The notes beneath the pieces were generated by a model. The model had not been told where the DNA came from and searched no databases. It was given only the letters and a program-made list of their open reading frames with translations. The position numbers were made by a program, and so were the translations under genes. From Henricia sp. BOLD:AAB3569 (Eukaryota; Echinodermata; Asteroidea; Spinulosida; Echinasteridae): a DNA stretch of 64,000 nucleotides. How positions within the stretch are numbered: position 1 is the first letter of the stretch; each line of letters starts with the position of its first letter. This document shows, piece by piece, positions 51,201-61,423 of this stretch. The DNA lies in the NCBI GenBank assembly GCA_037783545.1, contig JBBELK010000450.1:372001-436000 (forward strand), written 5' to 3'.

Positions 51201-54200
51201 CACACCTTTTGTTTGTATCATTTCTTTGTCTGACTATTGTGATACATTTATTTTCATTATTTTAGTGTGTAAAATATTTTTTCCCCCAGGGATACAAGCA
51301 GGCATGTTTAAAGAAGTGCAGTCAAGTCAGTCCTTGGACCAAACTCTGCGAAATTGACATTTACCAGGACCTGAAAGTGAACGGTGCCATCCCCGGAGCA
51401 ATTCTGGAAATTGAGAAACGGTTGGAGAGCCCACAAATCATCTCCAGTAAAGTCTTGGGCAAAAAGAATAAGAAAGACTCGAAGACTCGCAACATGAGCG
51501 ATGAGATGGTCTCACAGAGCCTACTGGAGTTTGTCATGCCGGAATCCGTTTTCCAAACAGATGCTCTCCATTTGACTGACAAACGCAAAATAAAAACTGC
51601 CAAAAGTGTGTACAAGAAACAGGCTAATATAAAGACTAAAGGTGAAAGAAAATTGGAGCAGGCACACCTTACAGCAGTTGCAAATCCCCAGAAAGGTTGT
51701 ATCAATTGGCAAGATAAGGAGGAATCTCCTTTTTCTGAAGATGCTAGAGAGATACCCAGTGCCTTCAAAGATCTTAATGATGTTTGTGTTTCAGAAAATA
51801 CAAATAACTTCACTACAAATGATCAGAGTGGATTAATTGAGGTCAAAACTTCAAGTGTACGAATCAACAACCAAACCAAAGTCACGCAAGCCGATCTACA
51901 AGTCAAAACTCAAATATCCAACAAGCAACATTCTGAGCAGTGTCAACCTAATCCAGAACGCCTCTTCCTCGAAGGCCCTCACGTTACCCTGGCCGATTTT
52001 GCACTCTTCCTCAGCCTCCATTCGTACCAACAGAAACGCATGGAGGCATGCAGAGGTCGTGACCTCTTCAGGGATATTCCACTTGTTTGTCGGTGGTACC
52101 AGAGGATGTGGACTGTGCCAAATGTGAGAGATTGTGCCAAGAGATGTGGGTTGGAAGAGGTCCTATTATCGAAGGAGCTTATAGAAGAAAGCTGTACAAC
52201 AAAGGACAAGACTTGGACCAAAAAAGTCTTGGATCCAGAGGTTGATAAAAGCAAGGCCAAGCAGGACAGGATGAACAAGATGATAAAAATCAGGTGTGAT
52301 TTTTTTTCCTTTGTCAAAATAGCCATTACGTCAGCAAACCTTTAAGAGAGTGTATCCCTGTGCCTCATAGCTCAGCTGGTAGAGCATCTGCCTGGTGTGT
52401 CAGATGTCTTGGGAAAAACCCTGAGGGACTATACCACTGTATATGTATGTGCCTCATAGCTCGGCTGGTAGAGCATCTGCCTGGTGTGTCATAGGTCTTG
52501 GGGAAAATCTGAGGGAGTATACCACTGTGCCTCAGAGCTCAGCTAGTAGAGCATCTGCTCCGTGTGTCAGAGATCTCGGGGGCGGAAACCTGAGGGAGTA
52601 TACCACTGTGCATCACAGCTCAGCTGGTAGAGCATCTGCCCAAAGAGTCGAGATTCAGGTTTAAATCCCAATGAGACCCATATGATTTTTCTCTTGTCCA
52701 ATATTTGAGTTTCCAGCGTTGTAGTACCTGTACTCGGTACTCATACTCGAGTACTACTTGAGTACCATTTTGAGAGTGAGAGTACTCGTACTCGAAAGTT
52801 GAAATACTCGTACTCGAACAGTCCGTACTTGTACTCGGCAAGCGAAGTACTCGGACTCGGCGCTGTACTCGTCTCTCCAAGTAATCGTACTCGAATAGCA
52901 GTACTCGATTTAAAAAAGTGTAGACTGCACGCAAACTGCCCCCCGATTGCTACTGCGGTAGCGATTACAGAATCAATTCTCTACGCCCAATTACGTATGC
53001 CTATATCCCAGGTTCTATACATATTAGACTGGTTTCCAGGACCTCATAATCTCATGTTGGTTGAATATGTGGTGCCGGAACTAATCTAAGTACATATAAA
53101 AGGCATTTATAATCGGGTGGTATCTATACATGCGAGTGACGCGAGATCTGTGTAGCGTGCGCAGCTAGCTAGCTTAGACATATTGGGCTAGGCGTGCGTT
53201 TTTGGGTTTGTTTATATACTTCGGTGTCATTTGTCTACTGTTTCGTGCCATATTTCTAAGGAATTTGTCGAGGTTGTCGTGACAAAATTTCATCAAGAAA
53301 CTAGCACCCATTTCTGAAATTTTAGGTTATAAATACCCCTGGAATGTTGAATTTGAAACGCAGACTGGTGGCGCATTTGAGCGGTCGGCTACAGTCTACG
53401 TGGACACGCGCTGCGTGTAGAGATGTAAGTACTCGGTACTCGGACTCCTGTACTTGTACTCGGTTGGCAAAATACTCAGACTAAAATACTCGGCTGTTTA
53501 AGTACTCGGCTACAACACTGTGAGTTTCAAGTATGACACTTGATACCTTTTTCTTATCATCCATCATTTGTTTCATTTTCGTTCAGTCAGCTGCCTTGTG
53601 TGAAGAACCGTGTCTCGGACATTCTTAGCAGACTACAGGCAGGAGGAGTTGATGTGACTGTGGACGATCTCCCCACAAAAAACACCCAACTTCCTTGGGA
53701 TGATTTTCCGGAAGAAATCAGTCCATCTCAAGGTAAATATCATGATTCCGTATTCTGGATGAATCTATTCCCAATGTCTTGGCCATACCCGGTGATTCTA
53801 AATGATTATAAATGTTAATGATGCAGAAATGAGAACAAATCCAGGAAATTGACAGTTATGTACATGTATCAGATTTACAAGATATTTTTCTAATGTTAGT
53901 GCTAACCTTTTCAAGTATAGAATATTGAACATTGGTCAAACTCTAGCTGGCATAATTTTTCCGATCACATTTTTTTCTCTTCAATGGTTCTTCCTCCTCC
54001 CTCCTGCCCCCTCAGAAAGAACTGTGTCCCCTTCTTGACAAAGCCCATGTCTTTCCCCTTAACTTTTTGTGCCCTTTGTTCTTGGTTGAAGATGTTTCTG
54101 CAGAGCGAGCGATGAACAAGCAACATCAGATTGAGAGTCTAGTAGCTGCAGTCAAGATGATTGCCAAACCTGGAGACATCATTGTGGACTTCTGCAGTGG

Positions 54201-57200
54201 TGGGGTGAGTATGATCCTTGATTCACACTGCGCTTTTTCGCACTTAATTTTGACGCGTATCGCTTTGGGGAAAAGCAGCGTGGAGGGAATTTGGAGTGAA
54301 ATGACGCACTAAAAATAACAGAATTACAAAAGCCCTTTCCGCCTAAGTTTATTCTATGAAATCAGTCCCAGGTCATGTATTTAAATCAAGTAACAGGTCT
54401 CACCAGTTAGTATAAATTATCAACTAGCCACTGTATGAGACCTGGGATTTTTTTCACAAAAGTTAAGACGGGCTCACTGCATCCTAATTCTCATACCAAC
54501 GTCTCAAGATAAGAAGAGTAACCCTTCCTAAGATGCATCTTAGTGCTTTTTTAAATCGGCCCCTGGTGTCCAAATTATCTGCTTCTGATTGTGCTAAGCA
54601 CCAGTTTTTAAAATATATTTAATCAAGGGGGTTTGAAATCCCATGCCAAAAAGGCTGCAGGTCTTTTTTCTCACATTTAATATGTTGAGTTTCATTTGAC
54701 TGTCTGTATGAGCTGAATTGTTTTTTGAGATTTTGGGGATATTATACAGTGAAACCTGCCTATAGTGGCCACCCTCGGGTCCGTCACAAACTGGCCACTA
54801 TAAACAGGCGGCCACTTTACAAAGGTTTCATTAGCATTCTAGTATGTCATTTGGGAACAAAGACTGGTGGCAACTATAAACAGGAGGCCTCTTTATCAAG
54901 GTGTGGCAATAATAGCAGGTTTCACCGTACCACTCGACAAAAGATATGGCTTTGGTTAGCTAAGATAATCTCAGCTCTTCCTTTATCATTTTTCATTGGG
55001 ATGTGGTCTTTTCTCAGTAGAGCTGAGAAGCATTAAGAACATGAACACGCCATCACAAAAACAGGACAAAACAAATGTCATTTTCTCACCGTGACACATT
55101 AATTCCCCCCTGGGACTCACCCAAATCTTGTCAGGCATAACCACTACGCAGGTCCTTGAGTGAAATAACCAGCCACGATGAATATTTAGCCAACAATTCC
55201 AACGAAACAAACCGGTATTCTCACAGCCAGTGTTGTTGTCTTGTGTTTAAAATGATACTGTGTCTCGTCGTCGCGTGACCCATAGTCTGTGTACAAAGGA
55301 ATATTTATGCGCATCGGTTACCAGTGCACATGCGGCCCACCAGTCAAACCTATTTTTAGATCACGTCCGCACTCCGTACGACCAACCGACAGAAGCGCAC
55401 ACCCGACGACTGTTTGCTGCACTACTGCTACACTATGAGGCTTGTGTCACTGGCTGTGAGAATACCGGTTTGTTTCGTTGGAATTGTTGGCTAAATATTC
55501 ATTGTGGCTGGTTATTTCACTCAAGGACCTGCGTAGTGGTTATGCCTGACAAGATTTGGGTGAGTCCCAGGGGGGAATTAATGTGTCACGGTGAGAAAAT
55601 GACACATTTGTTTTGTCCTGTTTTTGTGATGGCGTGTTCATGTTCTTAATGCTTCTCAGCTCTACTGAGAAAAGACCACATCCCAATGAAAAATGATAAA
55701 GGAAGAGCTGAGATTATCTTAGCTAGGCTTTGGTATGATATTCCAATGAAAATGTTTGTTTGGCATTGCAGGGTCATGTTGGAATAGTTCTTGCTCACTG
55801 TCTACCAGACTGTCGCATTTTACTGATTGAGAACAATGAGGAATCAGTCAAACGTGCTGAAGATAGGATACAGGGAACCAGACTTGGCAACATCGTCGTC
55901 TACCAGTGCAATCTGAATTATTACACGGGGATGTTTAATATCGGGGTATGTATGTAGATGGGTGCTGGTTGATTTATTCAATTTTTCTGCAGTGGTGTTT
56001 ATTTTAATTCAGGTTTATGTTTGTCATTTTGATTGTTATCATAGACAAATAATGTAATACAAAATCCACTATTCAGATGTCCCCATTGGTTTGTGTGCAA
56101 TGTTTTCTATAAATTTATCCGGGTTTGTATTTTTATGCCATCAATTCAAAATTAGCACTAAAGTTAAAACGTCATCCTTTACTGTGCATTTCCAAGGTTA
56201 CTGGATCTACACTAAAACCAGTGAATTGTTTCCCTATCACTTTAGCAATGGGATGTTACAGATTACCAGTTAATGCTTAGACCCATTTACCTAGCAATTG
56301 ACATCAAACTTTAGTAGTCTATAGACCCAATGCATCAGCGACCATGACAGGGGGCAGGTTTTCATATTTAAATGATGTGACAATAGATCTATAGTGACGG
56401 TGTGACTGCTCCCTGTCATGGCCGCCCATGCAAAGAGTCTATACAAATTGTCATGTTTCTTGCCTTTTCGTACTTGTAGGTATCTCTACATGCCTGTGGT
56501 GTGGCAACAGACTTAGTCTTGGCTAAATGCCTGCAAAGCCGAGCATCGTTTGTGTGTTCACCATGTTGCTACGGCTCTGTACGTGATTCACAACTCATCA
56601 CATACCCACGGAGCCGGTGCTTACGAGATTTGCCTCTAACCTATGAGGTATGTGACTGTAGAATGAGGGATTTCATTGTTATATAAATAGATTTTGCATG
56701 TCCTCAAAATCACTGGATGTATACAATCTGGGATTGCGTGCACGTATTTTGTTGCCAATTCTCACAAAAAATACAATTCCATTCCATTTTCCATTACCCA
56801 AACTTCTGTTGCAGAAAAACGTTTTCAATTTCATTTAATTTCTTCTGTTTAAAGAAATAACTTTTTTCTTTCTTTTTTAAATTACACGTAATTTCAATTT
56901 GAGCAGAAAAATCAAAATAAAACTTTGTACCCCCGTTTTCAAATCGTGTTTTAGTACGCTTCGTTCATATTTTTTTTACATCTAGGCTAGAAGCATCTTC
57001 TTTGACACAGTAACATGTTTTTCTATGTTCTTTTCACAGGAATACTTGTTTCTTGGTCACATTGCGGAACAGACATCCAGGGATTTTGACAGCGAAATGG
57101 CAAAGCAAGGTTAGGCTTCACATTTCCGTTCTCATGCTTTATACGTCTCTTAAAGATAGTATACATGATTGGTAAACTGTTACAAATAGTTTGATCCCCC

Positions 57201-58079
57201 CGTGTGATAGAAGATATGCATGATTAAAACCAACCTGAGCAAAAACCAGCTCCGTACTTCGTCTAACTTTTGAGAAAACAGTCAAAAAAGGGTTTGCAGT
57301 CATTTCGCCCCAAAATCACTTCGCCCTGAACCACGGCCTGTGCACGAAGTGGTTTTGGGGCGAAGTGGCATTTGGGCGATGTAGTATTTGGATGATGTAG
57401 TATTTGGACGAAGTAATTTGGGGCGAAATGGCACTCGGGCGAAGTGGTTTGGGGCGAAATGGCACTTGGGCGAAATGGTTTTGGGACGAATTGAATTTTC
57501 ATCTCATGAGACGAAAACTAATTGTTTTACTCATTTCTCAAAGACTATAGCACTTCAGACAAAACCATTTCAGGGGATGTTTTCTACGGTCATCATGTTT
57601 ATATTGTATAAGTTAGGCGTAAATCTGTGAACATTTCTGATTTTCGAGATTACCAATGATGTATACTGCCTTTAACTATCCTCAAATTTTTCTACCAAAT
57701 ACCCAAGGGATATTATACCATTATTTCTCTGTAAAACCAATTTTTTTCCCCTGCAGGAGAGACAAATGTTTTCATGAAGTAAGGAATTTTTGCGTCTGTC
57801 CAAACGATGTAAAATGGATGTATTTGCTCATACACGATGCAATACATGAATGTACCGCATCGTGTATGGGTAAGTTACATCCATTTGACAAATAATTTAT
57901 TTTCATTTTTTGGCCTTTTTCTTGCAGCCAAGATCTGCATGTCAGTCTTAGACACCGACCGTGCCCAAGCAGCCAGAGAAGATGGTTATTGGGTAAAGCT
58001 GTACTCCTTGAGTCCCCCAACCTGCTCCCCTAAGAACAATCTTCTGATTGGATGGCCTGAATCGGATAAGGACGTCTGA
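48279..58079 (+). CDS. GSTCD: GSTCD: glutathione S-transferase C-terminal domain and methyltransferase-like protein
   Basis: Eight exons with AG/GT borders: 48,279-49,508; 51,290-52,293; 53,587-53,732; 54,092-54,204; 55,772-55,945; 56,480-56,647; 57,040-57,109; 57,928-58,079 (TGA). All phases agree and give 1,018 residues; human GSTCD is about 633. ATG 48,279 begins MERLYLPVEGEQ, like the family N-terminus. Residues 100-320 are an unusual Ser/Glu/Pro-rich run of S-V-G-E-P-like units. About 640-702 is the GST-C-like helical domain (VTLADFALFL, CRWYQRMWTVPNV). About 795-1,018 is a Rossmann methyltransferase-like domain: VDFCSGGGHVGIVLAH, LLIENNEES, GMFNIGVSLHACGVATD, CSPCCYG, then CSPKNNLLIG. 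Catalytic activity is not established for the family. The linker 450-630 is also long. The introns hold many mobile elements. Confidence 0.95.
49640..49860 (+). repeat. SINE-body fragment with internal duplication
   Basis: CCAGGCAGTGAT occurs at 49,641 and 49,757, each followed by TGCCCTTG(A/T)GCAA(G/A)GTACTTTGCC, and AGTACCAGTAAATGGGTACC lies between. These resemble conserved SINE body motifs (V-SINE style), but no tRNA head or A-rich tail is seen. Lies in GSTCD intron 1. Confidence 0.5.
49921..51095. mobile_element. TTAA-flanked element, AGGAGTACTGTCA ends (outer of a nest)
   Basis: TTAA at 49,917 and 51,096. The ends AGGAGTACTGTCA and TGACAGTACTCCT are perfect inverts. It contains the inner TTAA element at 49,984-50,342. 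The interior is CpG-containing, with (CTAG)n near 50,519-50,533. No transposase. Lies in GSTCD intron 1. Confidence 0.88.
49984..50342. mobile_element. TTAA-flanked MITE nested in 49,921-51,095
   Basis: TTAA at 49,980 and 50,343. The ends AGGAGCGTGACCAGA and (inverted) AGGAGTGTGACCAGA. The interior shares GGAAAATTAGTTTACAAAT and the ATCTCATGACCCAT segment with the repeats at 12,785 and 46,830. An isolated right end of the same kind (CTGGTCACAGTCCTTTAA) is at about 31,748. Confidence 0.88.
52361..52680 (+). repeat. Four tandem tRNA-like units
   Basis: GCCTCATAGCTCAGCTGGTA plus GAGCATCTGCC, an A-box-bearing tRNA 5' half, is repeated four times at about 80-90 bp spacing (starting near 52,361, 52,450, 52,527 and 52,609). 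The last unit has a degenerate B box (GGTTTAAATCC). None folds into a full tRNA: the 3' acceptor strand and a good B box are missing. Possibly a tandem SINE head or decayed tRNA cluster, in GSTCD intron 2. Confidence 0.75.
52714..53520. mobile_element. hAT-like element with GTACTCG repeats and 8-bp target duplication
   Basis: The ends CAGCGTTGTAGTACCTGTAC and (inverted) CAGTGTTGTAGCCGAGTACT. The direct repeat TGAGTTTC flanks it exactly (52,706-52,713 and 53,521-53,528), the 8 bp expected for hAT. The ends are arrays of GTACTCG/ACTCGTACTCG. 807 bp, no transposase frame; in GSTCD intron 2, ending 66 bp before exon 3. Confidence 0.93.
54313..54747. other. GSTCD intron 4 spacer
   Basis: Nothing recognised. 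Confidence 0.4.
54748..54930. mobile_element. MITE with CAGTGAAACCTGCC ends, copy 2 of TATAGTGGCCAC repeat
   Basis: CAGTGAAACCTGCCTATAGT at the left and AGCAGGTTTCACCGTA at the right are imperfect inverts, with TA at both edges. Shares TATAGTGGCCAC, ACTATAAACAGG and GTCATTTGGGA with 35,985-36,155. The CAGTGAAACC-type end recalls pogo/Tigger-like elements. CAGTCGAACCTCGATAATAA at 40,883 may be a lone end of a similar element. Confidence 0.65.
54957..55725. mobile_element. Mutator-like foldback element, 276-bp TIRs and 9-bp target duplication
   Basis: The arms 54,957-55,232 and 55,448-55,725 are near-perfect inverts, starting TAGCTAAGATAATCTCAGCT. The direct repeat GGCTTTGGT (54,948-54,956 and 55,726-55,734) is exactly 9 bp, the length typical of Mutator-like elements, which also often have long TIRs. 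The unique centre (about 215 bp) is not coding in any convincing way. It ends 46 bp before GSTCD exon 5. A diverged half copy is at 29,085-29,300. Confidence 0.88.
56317..56447. repeat. Hairpin MITE, TCTATAGACCCAATGCATCA
   Basis: The arms contain CGACCATGACAGGGGGCA and TGCTCCCTGTCATGGCCG, with TAGTCTATAGAC/GAGTCTATAC at the ends. About 130 bp in GSTCD intron 5, close to exon 6. Confidence 0.7.
57295..57497 (+). repeat. Minisatellite, GGGGCGAAGTGGCATTT
   Basis: About nine imperfect units of 15-18 bp (GGGCGAA(G/A)TGGCA(T/C)T). The first two units are in the opposite orientation (CATTTCGCCCCAAAATCACT), so the array folds back on itself. GSTCD intron 7. Confidence 0.8.
57805..57892. repeat. Hairpin repeat in GSTCD intron 7
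   Basis: AAATGGATGTA, CATACACGATGC and the inverted GCATCGTGTATG, TACATCCATTT form an 88-bp foldback that ends 35 bp before the last exon. Confidence 0.7.
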
Positions 58080-58341
58080 TGGGCACCGGTCCAAAATGGT
58101 AACTTGGGATGTCGTCATTCACCCACAACATGACCGAATCCGAATGATGAAGAGTCATGGTTCTGACACTTCTATGTGACGGTGAAGAACTAAAAGGTAA
58201 AAGTCTTTCCCCAAAACTCCACTTTGGTAGATTTCTTACCTGCTGCCAGTTGTGTCACCAAAGGGGGGTGGGGGGGACAATACCTACCCCACCCCTCCAA
58301 AAAAGAGGTTGTGCCCCTTGTCCCCTCTCCCCCTCCCCCCA

Positions 58342-58347
58342 AATAAA
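58342..58347 (+). terminator. Likely GSTCD polyadenylation signal
   Basis: AATAAA 263 bp after the GSTCD stop codon, following a C-rich stretch. First such hexamer after the stop. Confidence 0.5.
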
Positions 58348-58689
58348 ATTTGAGGTTTGAAAATTACACTATGAACGAATGTTTACAACTTTCTTTTATC
58401 TGTTCATTAGAATTTTTAATTTAAGTAGAAACTTAACCATAATGCATAAGATGTACTCTTCACAGCACACTAAACATTTAAGATTTCTATATTTTTAACT
58501 AAAAACATTTAAAAATCCACTTTAAATTGTGGCATCACATAGTTATTGCATAGTTATTTTTTTATTTTATAAAAGACCATTTTTAGAAACAAAAATTCCA
58601 GAAACAAAATTTAGTATGGAGGCGTACATATAACGGACAAAGCATGATGTCATCAATATTGAACTTAAATTATTCATCTCATTTTCGAG

Positions 58690-58812
58690 TCAGTTGCAGA
58701 GCTGTTAACACGTTGACTGCCATGTATACATGTAGTTTCACAGGGCATTCCCACAAAGGGCGATCAAATTTTCTACTAGTATACTCGTAGTCGGCAGTCA
58801 ACGTGTTATTAG
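58690..58812. repeat. Hairpin MITE, TAACACGTTGACTGCC
   Basis: TTAACACGTTGACTGCCATG and the inverted CGGCAGTCAACGTGTTAT bound a 120-bp foldback in the GSTCD downstream region. Confidence 0.75.
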
Positions 58813-59029
58813 CACAATAACTAAACATTGTTCCATTGAGTCTTTCACACACATTTCTGCCACATTAATAGAAATACACTTCCAGAAAAAAACGTTTCCA
58901 TATTTTTTCCAGCCAAGTATTTTTGACACATATGCAGTATGGATTATTTAAGAAAATGTCAATTAAACAATATGGAACCACTCTATAGATCCTTTCCACC
59001 ATGGATTTTCAATTGTAAATTATGTGACA

Positions 59030-59400
59030 CAGTGTTCTCCACTACCGGTTTTGTCTGGGCGCGCCGCCCTTACAAAATCTTCAGAGGTACTGTTTGCGCC
59101 CGGACAAAACCTCGGCCGCCCGGACAAAAACTAATCCAATTTCTCCTCCGAAAATGCTTCGAAAATACCAAAGTCATTCCAAAATTAGGTGTAAAGTCAC
59201 CAAACATGTTTTGCTAGCCATTGGTGTCATTATCGTTCACTTAATACCACGCATAGCTATCGCATCGGCGACCCAGTCTGTGGTCATGGCAGTTGCATGC
59301 ATTCATTTTGAACAGCGCACTCACGCGACGAACACTGATTCACCGCATGAGGGCGCTGCTCAGCGCGCCCGGACAAAATGTTTAGCAGTGGAGAACACTG
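59030..59400. mobile_element. hAT-like MITE, CAGTGTTCTCC family, copy 2
   Basis: CAGTGTTCTCCACTACCGGT and (inverted) CAGTGTTCTCCACTGC, with the 6-bp direct repeat GTGACA on both sides (59,024-59,029 and 59,401-59,406). Shares GCCCGGACAAAA and GAGGGCGCT motifs with copy 1, in opposite relative orientation. Lies between GSTCD and the PKS gene. Confidence 0.9.
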
Positions 59401-59406
59401 GTGACA

Positions 59407-61364
59407 ATAGATCCACAAAGCGTATTGAACATGCATATTGTCTTAATACAACCTATTGTCAAACTTGACATACTATATACATTAATATTGCACATACTCG
59501 GCCTTTTAAATCCCATCAAGGATTTGTCTATTCTTCTGCATTCTTATAATAAATACACTATTCTCTAACAGTAATCACTAACAGTAAAATGCATGTTTAC
59601 GAATACATTGACGATAATAAATCTTGTTAAAAGCAAATTATTAAAATAAATTGTATTTTAACTTGGAGCATCGCATCCATTGCGAATTTTAAATATTTAC
59701 AATTTAAAAAAAAAGGAACGCAAGTTATACTGAAAGATTTAACACTTATCGGTCAATAATGTGTATGAACTCCTGTTGTGGCAAGCCTGACTGCATCAGG
59801 TGTGCCTCCCTAAGCACTTCTAGGGCTGTATGGGAGAGACACAGATGCAGTGGTCAGCTCATTCCTTGCAGGTCCAATCAGACTTATGACCAAATTTGAT
59901 TTTCTGAGAGCCCTTAACTACAAGATCGCCCCCAAAACAGAAAATGTCACATTTCATTACTGTGTCAATTACTTAGTTCAAACAGGTCCTCTTGGACCTA
60001 GAGGAAATCGCTGAAGCAGGACAGTCTTGAAAGCGATTTCAAAGTGATCAGTTATTCAATTTACAAAATGTTGCCGGTGTATGCATTTTAACACTATTAT
60101 ATAGCAATGCCGTAGCTCCTTGGGCTAATGGTGTATTTTTCTATTTTAGTTAAATATTTAACTTTTTTTCACTCTACAGTTTCTTCTTTACCTTGGCTAT
60201 TAAATGATTACAATGAAAAACATTTCGAGTGTTAATATTCTCAAAGTGAACCAAACAGTATTTATTAAAATGTCACCTTTAGAAACATGATTTTATAACT
60301 GCCACAATTATTATAGAAGTCTATTTCTACCTTGTCACAAATATTTACAATTTTAAAGAGTTGTCTTATATTTAGGTTGAACCTGTTGAACCACACAATA
60401 CGATATCAAACTTACCCAGGCTGCAAGCAGTGATCTCCACTGGTCAAAATGTTGCAATGTGTTTGCGCTTAGTGTGTGTCCATAGCGTGCCTAATGCACA
60501 ATGCTAAGGCTACCATTGGTGAATTAAACCGCGTTACGCCCACCAGAGACACACACAGCGCGCACGCACATCGCTTCCACAATGACTCAGCATTATTTGA
60601 CTCCCAAAATGGCGTTTTTGCACGTGTTCGAAGGGGGTCAATAGACATACATATTATATAATGTAATAGCATTGCCATTGCCGTTGCGTTTTATCAGCGG
60701 TGTTATATTAGTTTCATTACCTTTTTTTTTTTGCCGACACCATGATTTTGCCGACAAAATAAGAATTACATCATATATGGGAGGCAAAAAAGTGGGGGTG
60801 GGGTGGGGGAAATTGACATCTTTGCACCGCCCCCCCCCCCCCCCAACCCCCCCACCCCCACTTTTGAAAGTGGGGGTGGGCATTACCCCCCCCCCCCCCC
60901 CCCCCCCCCCACCCCTCCCCCCCCCCACCCCTTCCCCCCCCTTGCACCCCCTTGCAAAATGTTGGTGTCTTTAGCGCCCTCAATTATAGGCCTTTTTTCT
61001 TTTCTTCGGATATTATTTATCGCCCCGAACACGAAGCGAAGACACTAAAATTTGAGAGATTATCTCGTCCATATCAAAACCCAGAAACCCTTCTTATGAA
61101 ATCTGTTGGTTTGTGTACATATTGGAAAATACGGTAAATACAAGAAGGGAAACCAACCGCGAATGACAAAAGCAGCTCGCACTTCGCGCTGGTTTCTACG
61201 GCTGGAAATACAACTAACTCACAAGACTTTTCGGAATGAAGACGCGTGCGTTCACATCAGGAAATCTCTAAGTCGATTCATCGTCGAACGAAACGATTTC
61301 TCTAGTGAGAACAGAGTCTATGACTTACATTGCAATCTGCCCCAGAATACATATAATTGTGGGG
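59407..61364. other. Intergenic stretch between GSTCD and the PKS gene
   Basis: AT-rich without a supported gene. A C-rich block at about 60,826-60,955 (long runs of C with interspersed A and a GTGGGGG island) yields proline- or glycine-rich open frames on both strands that are not genes. Confidence 0.5.
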
Positions 61365-61370
61365 TTTATT
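61365..61370 (-). terminator. Likely PKS polyadenylation signal
   Basis: AATAAA on the minus strand (TTTATT on plus), 54 bp after the PKS stop codon. Confidence 0.5.
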
Positions 61371-61423
61371 CAGAGAAATTGTGTGTATCGAAACATTGAT
61401 AGTTTGACGGTTAATAGATCTCA

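Noticed and set aside
55260-55649. 129-codon frame with FHSRTCVVVMPDKIWVSPRG, repeated at 29,040 and antisense at 54,986
   Set aside because: It is the inverted arm of a Mutator-like foldback; the shared peptide reflects repeat copies, not a gene.
60638-61048. Proline- and glycine-rich frames around 60.6-61.0 kb
   Set aside because: Produced by long C runs; low complexity without gene signals.
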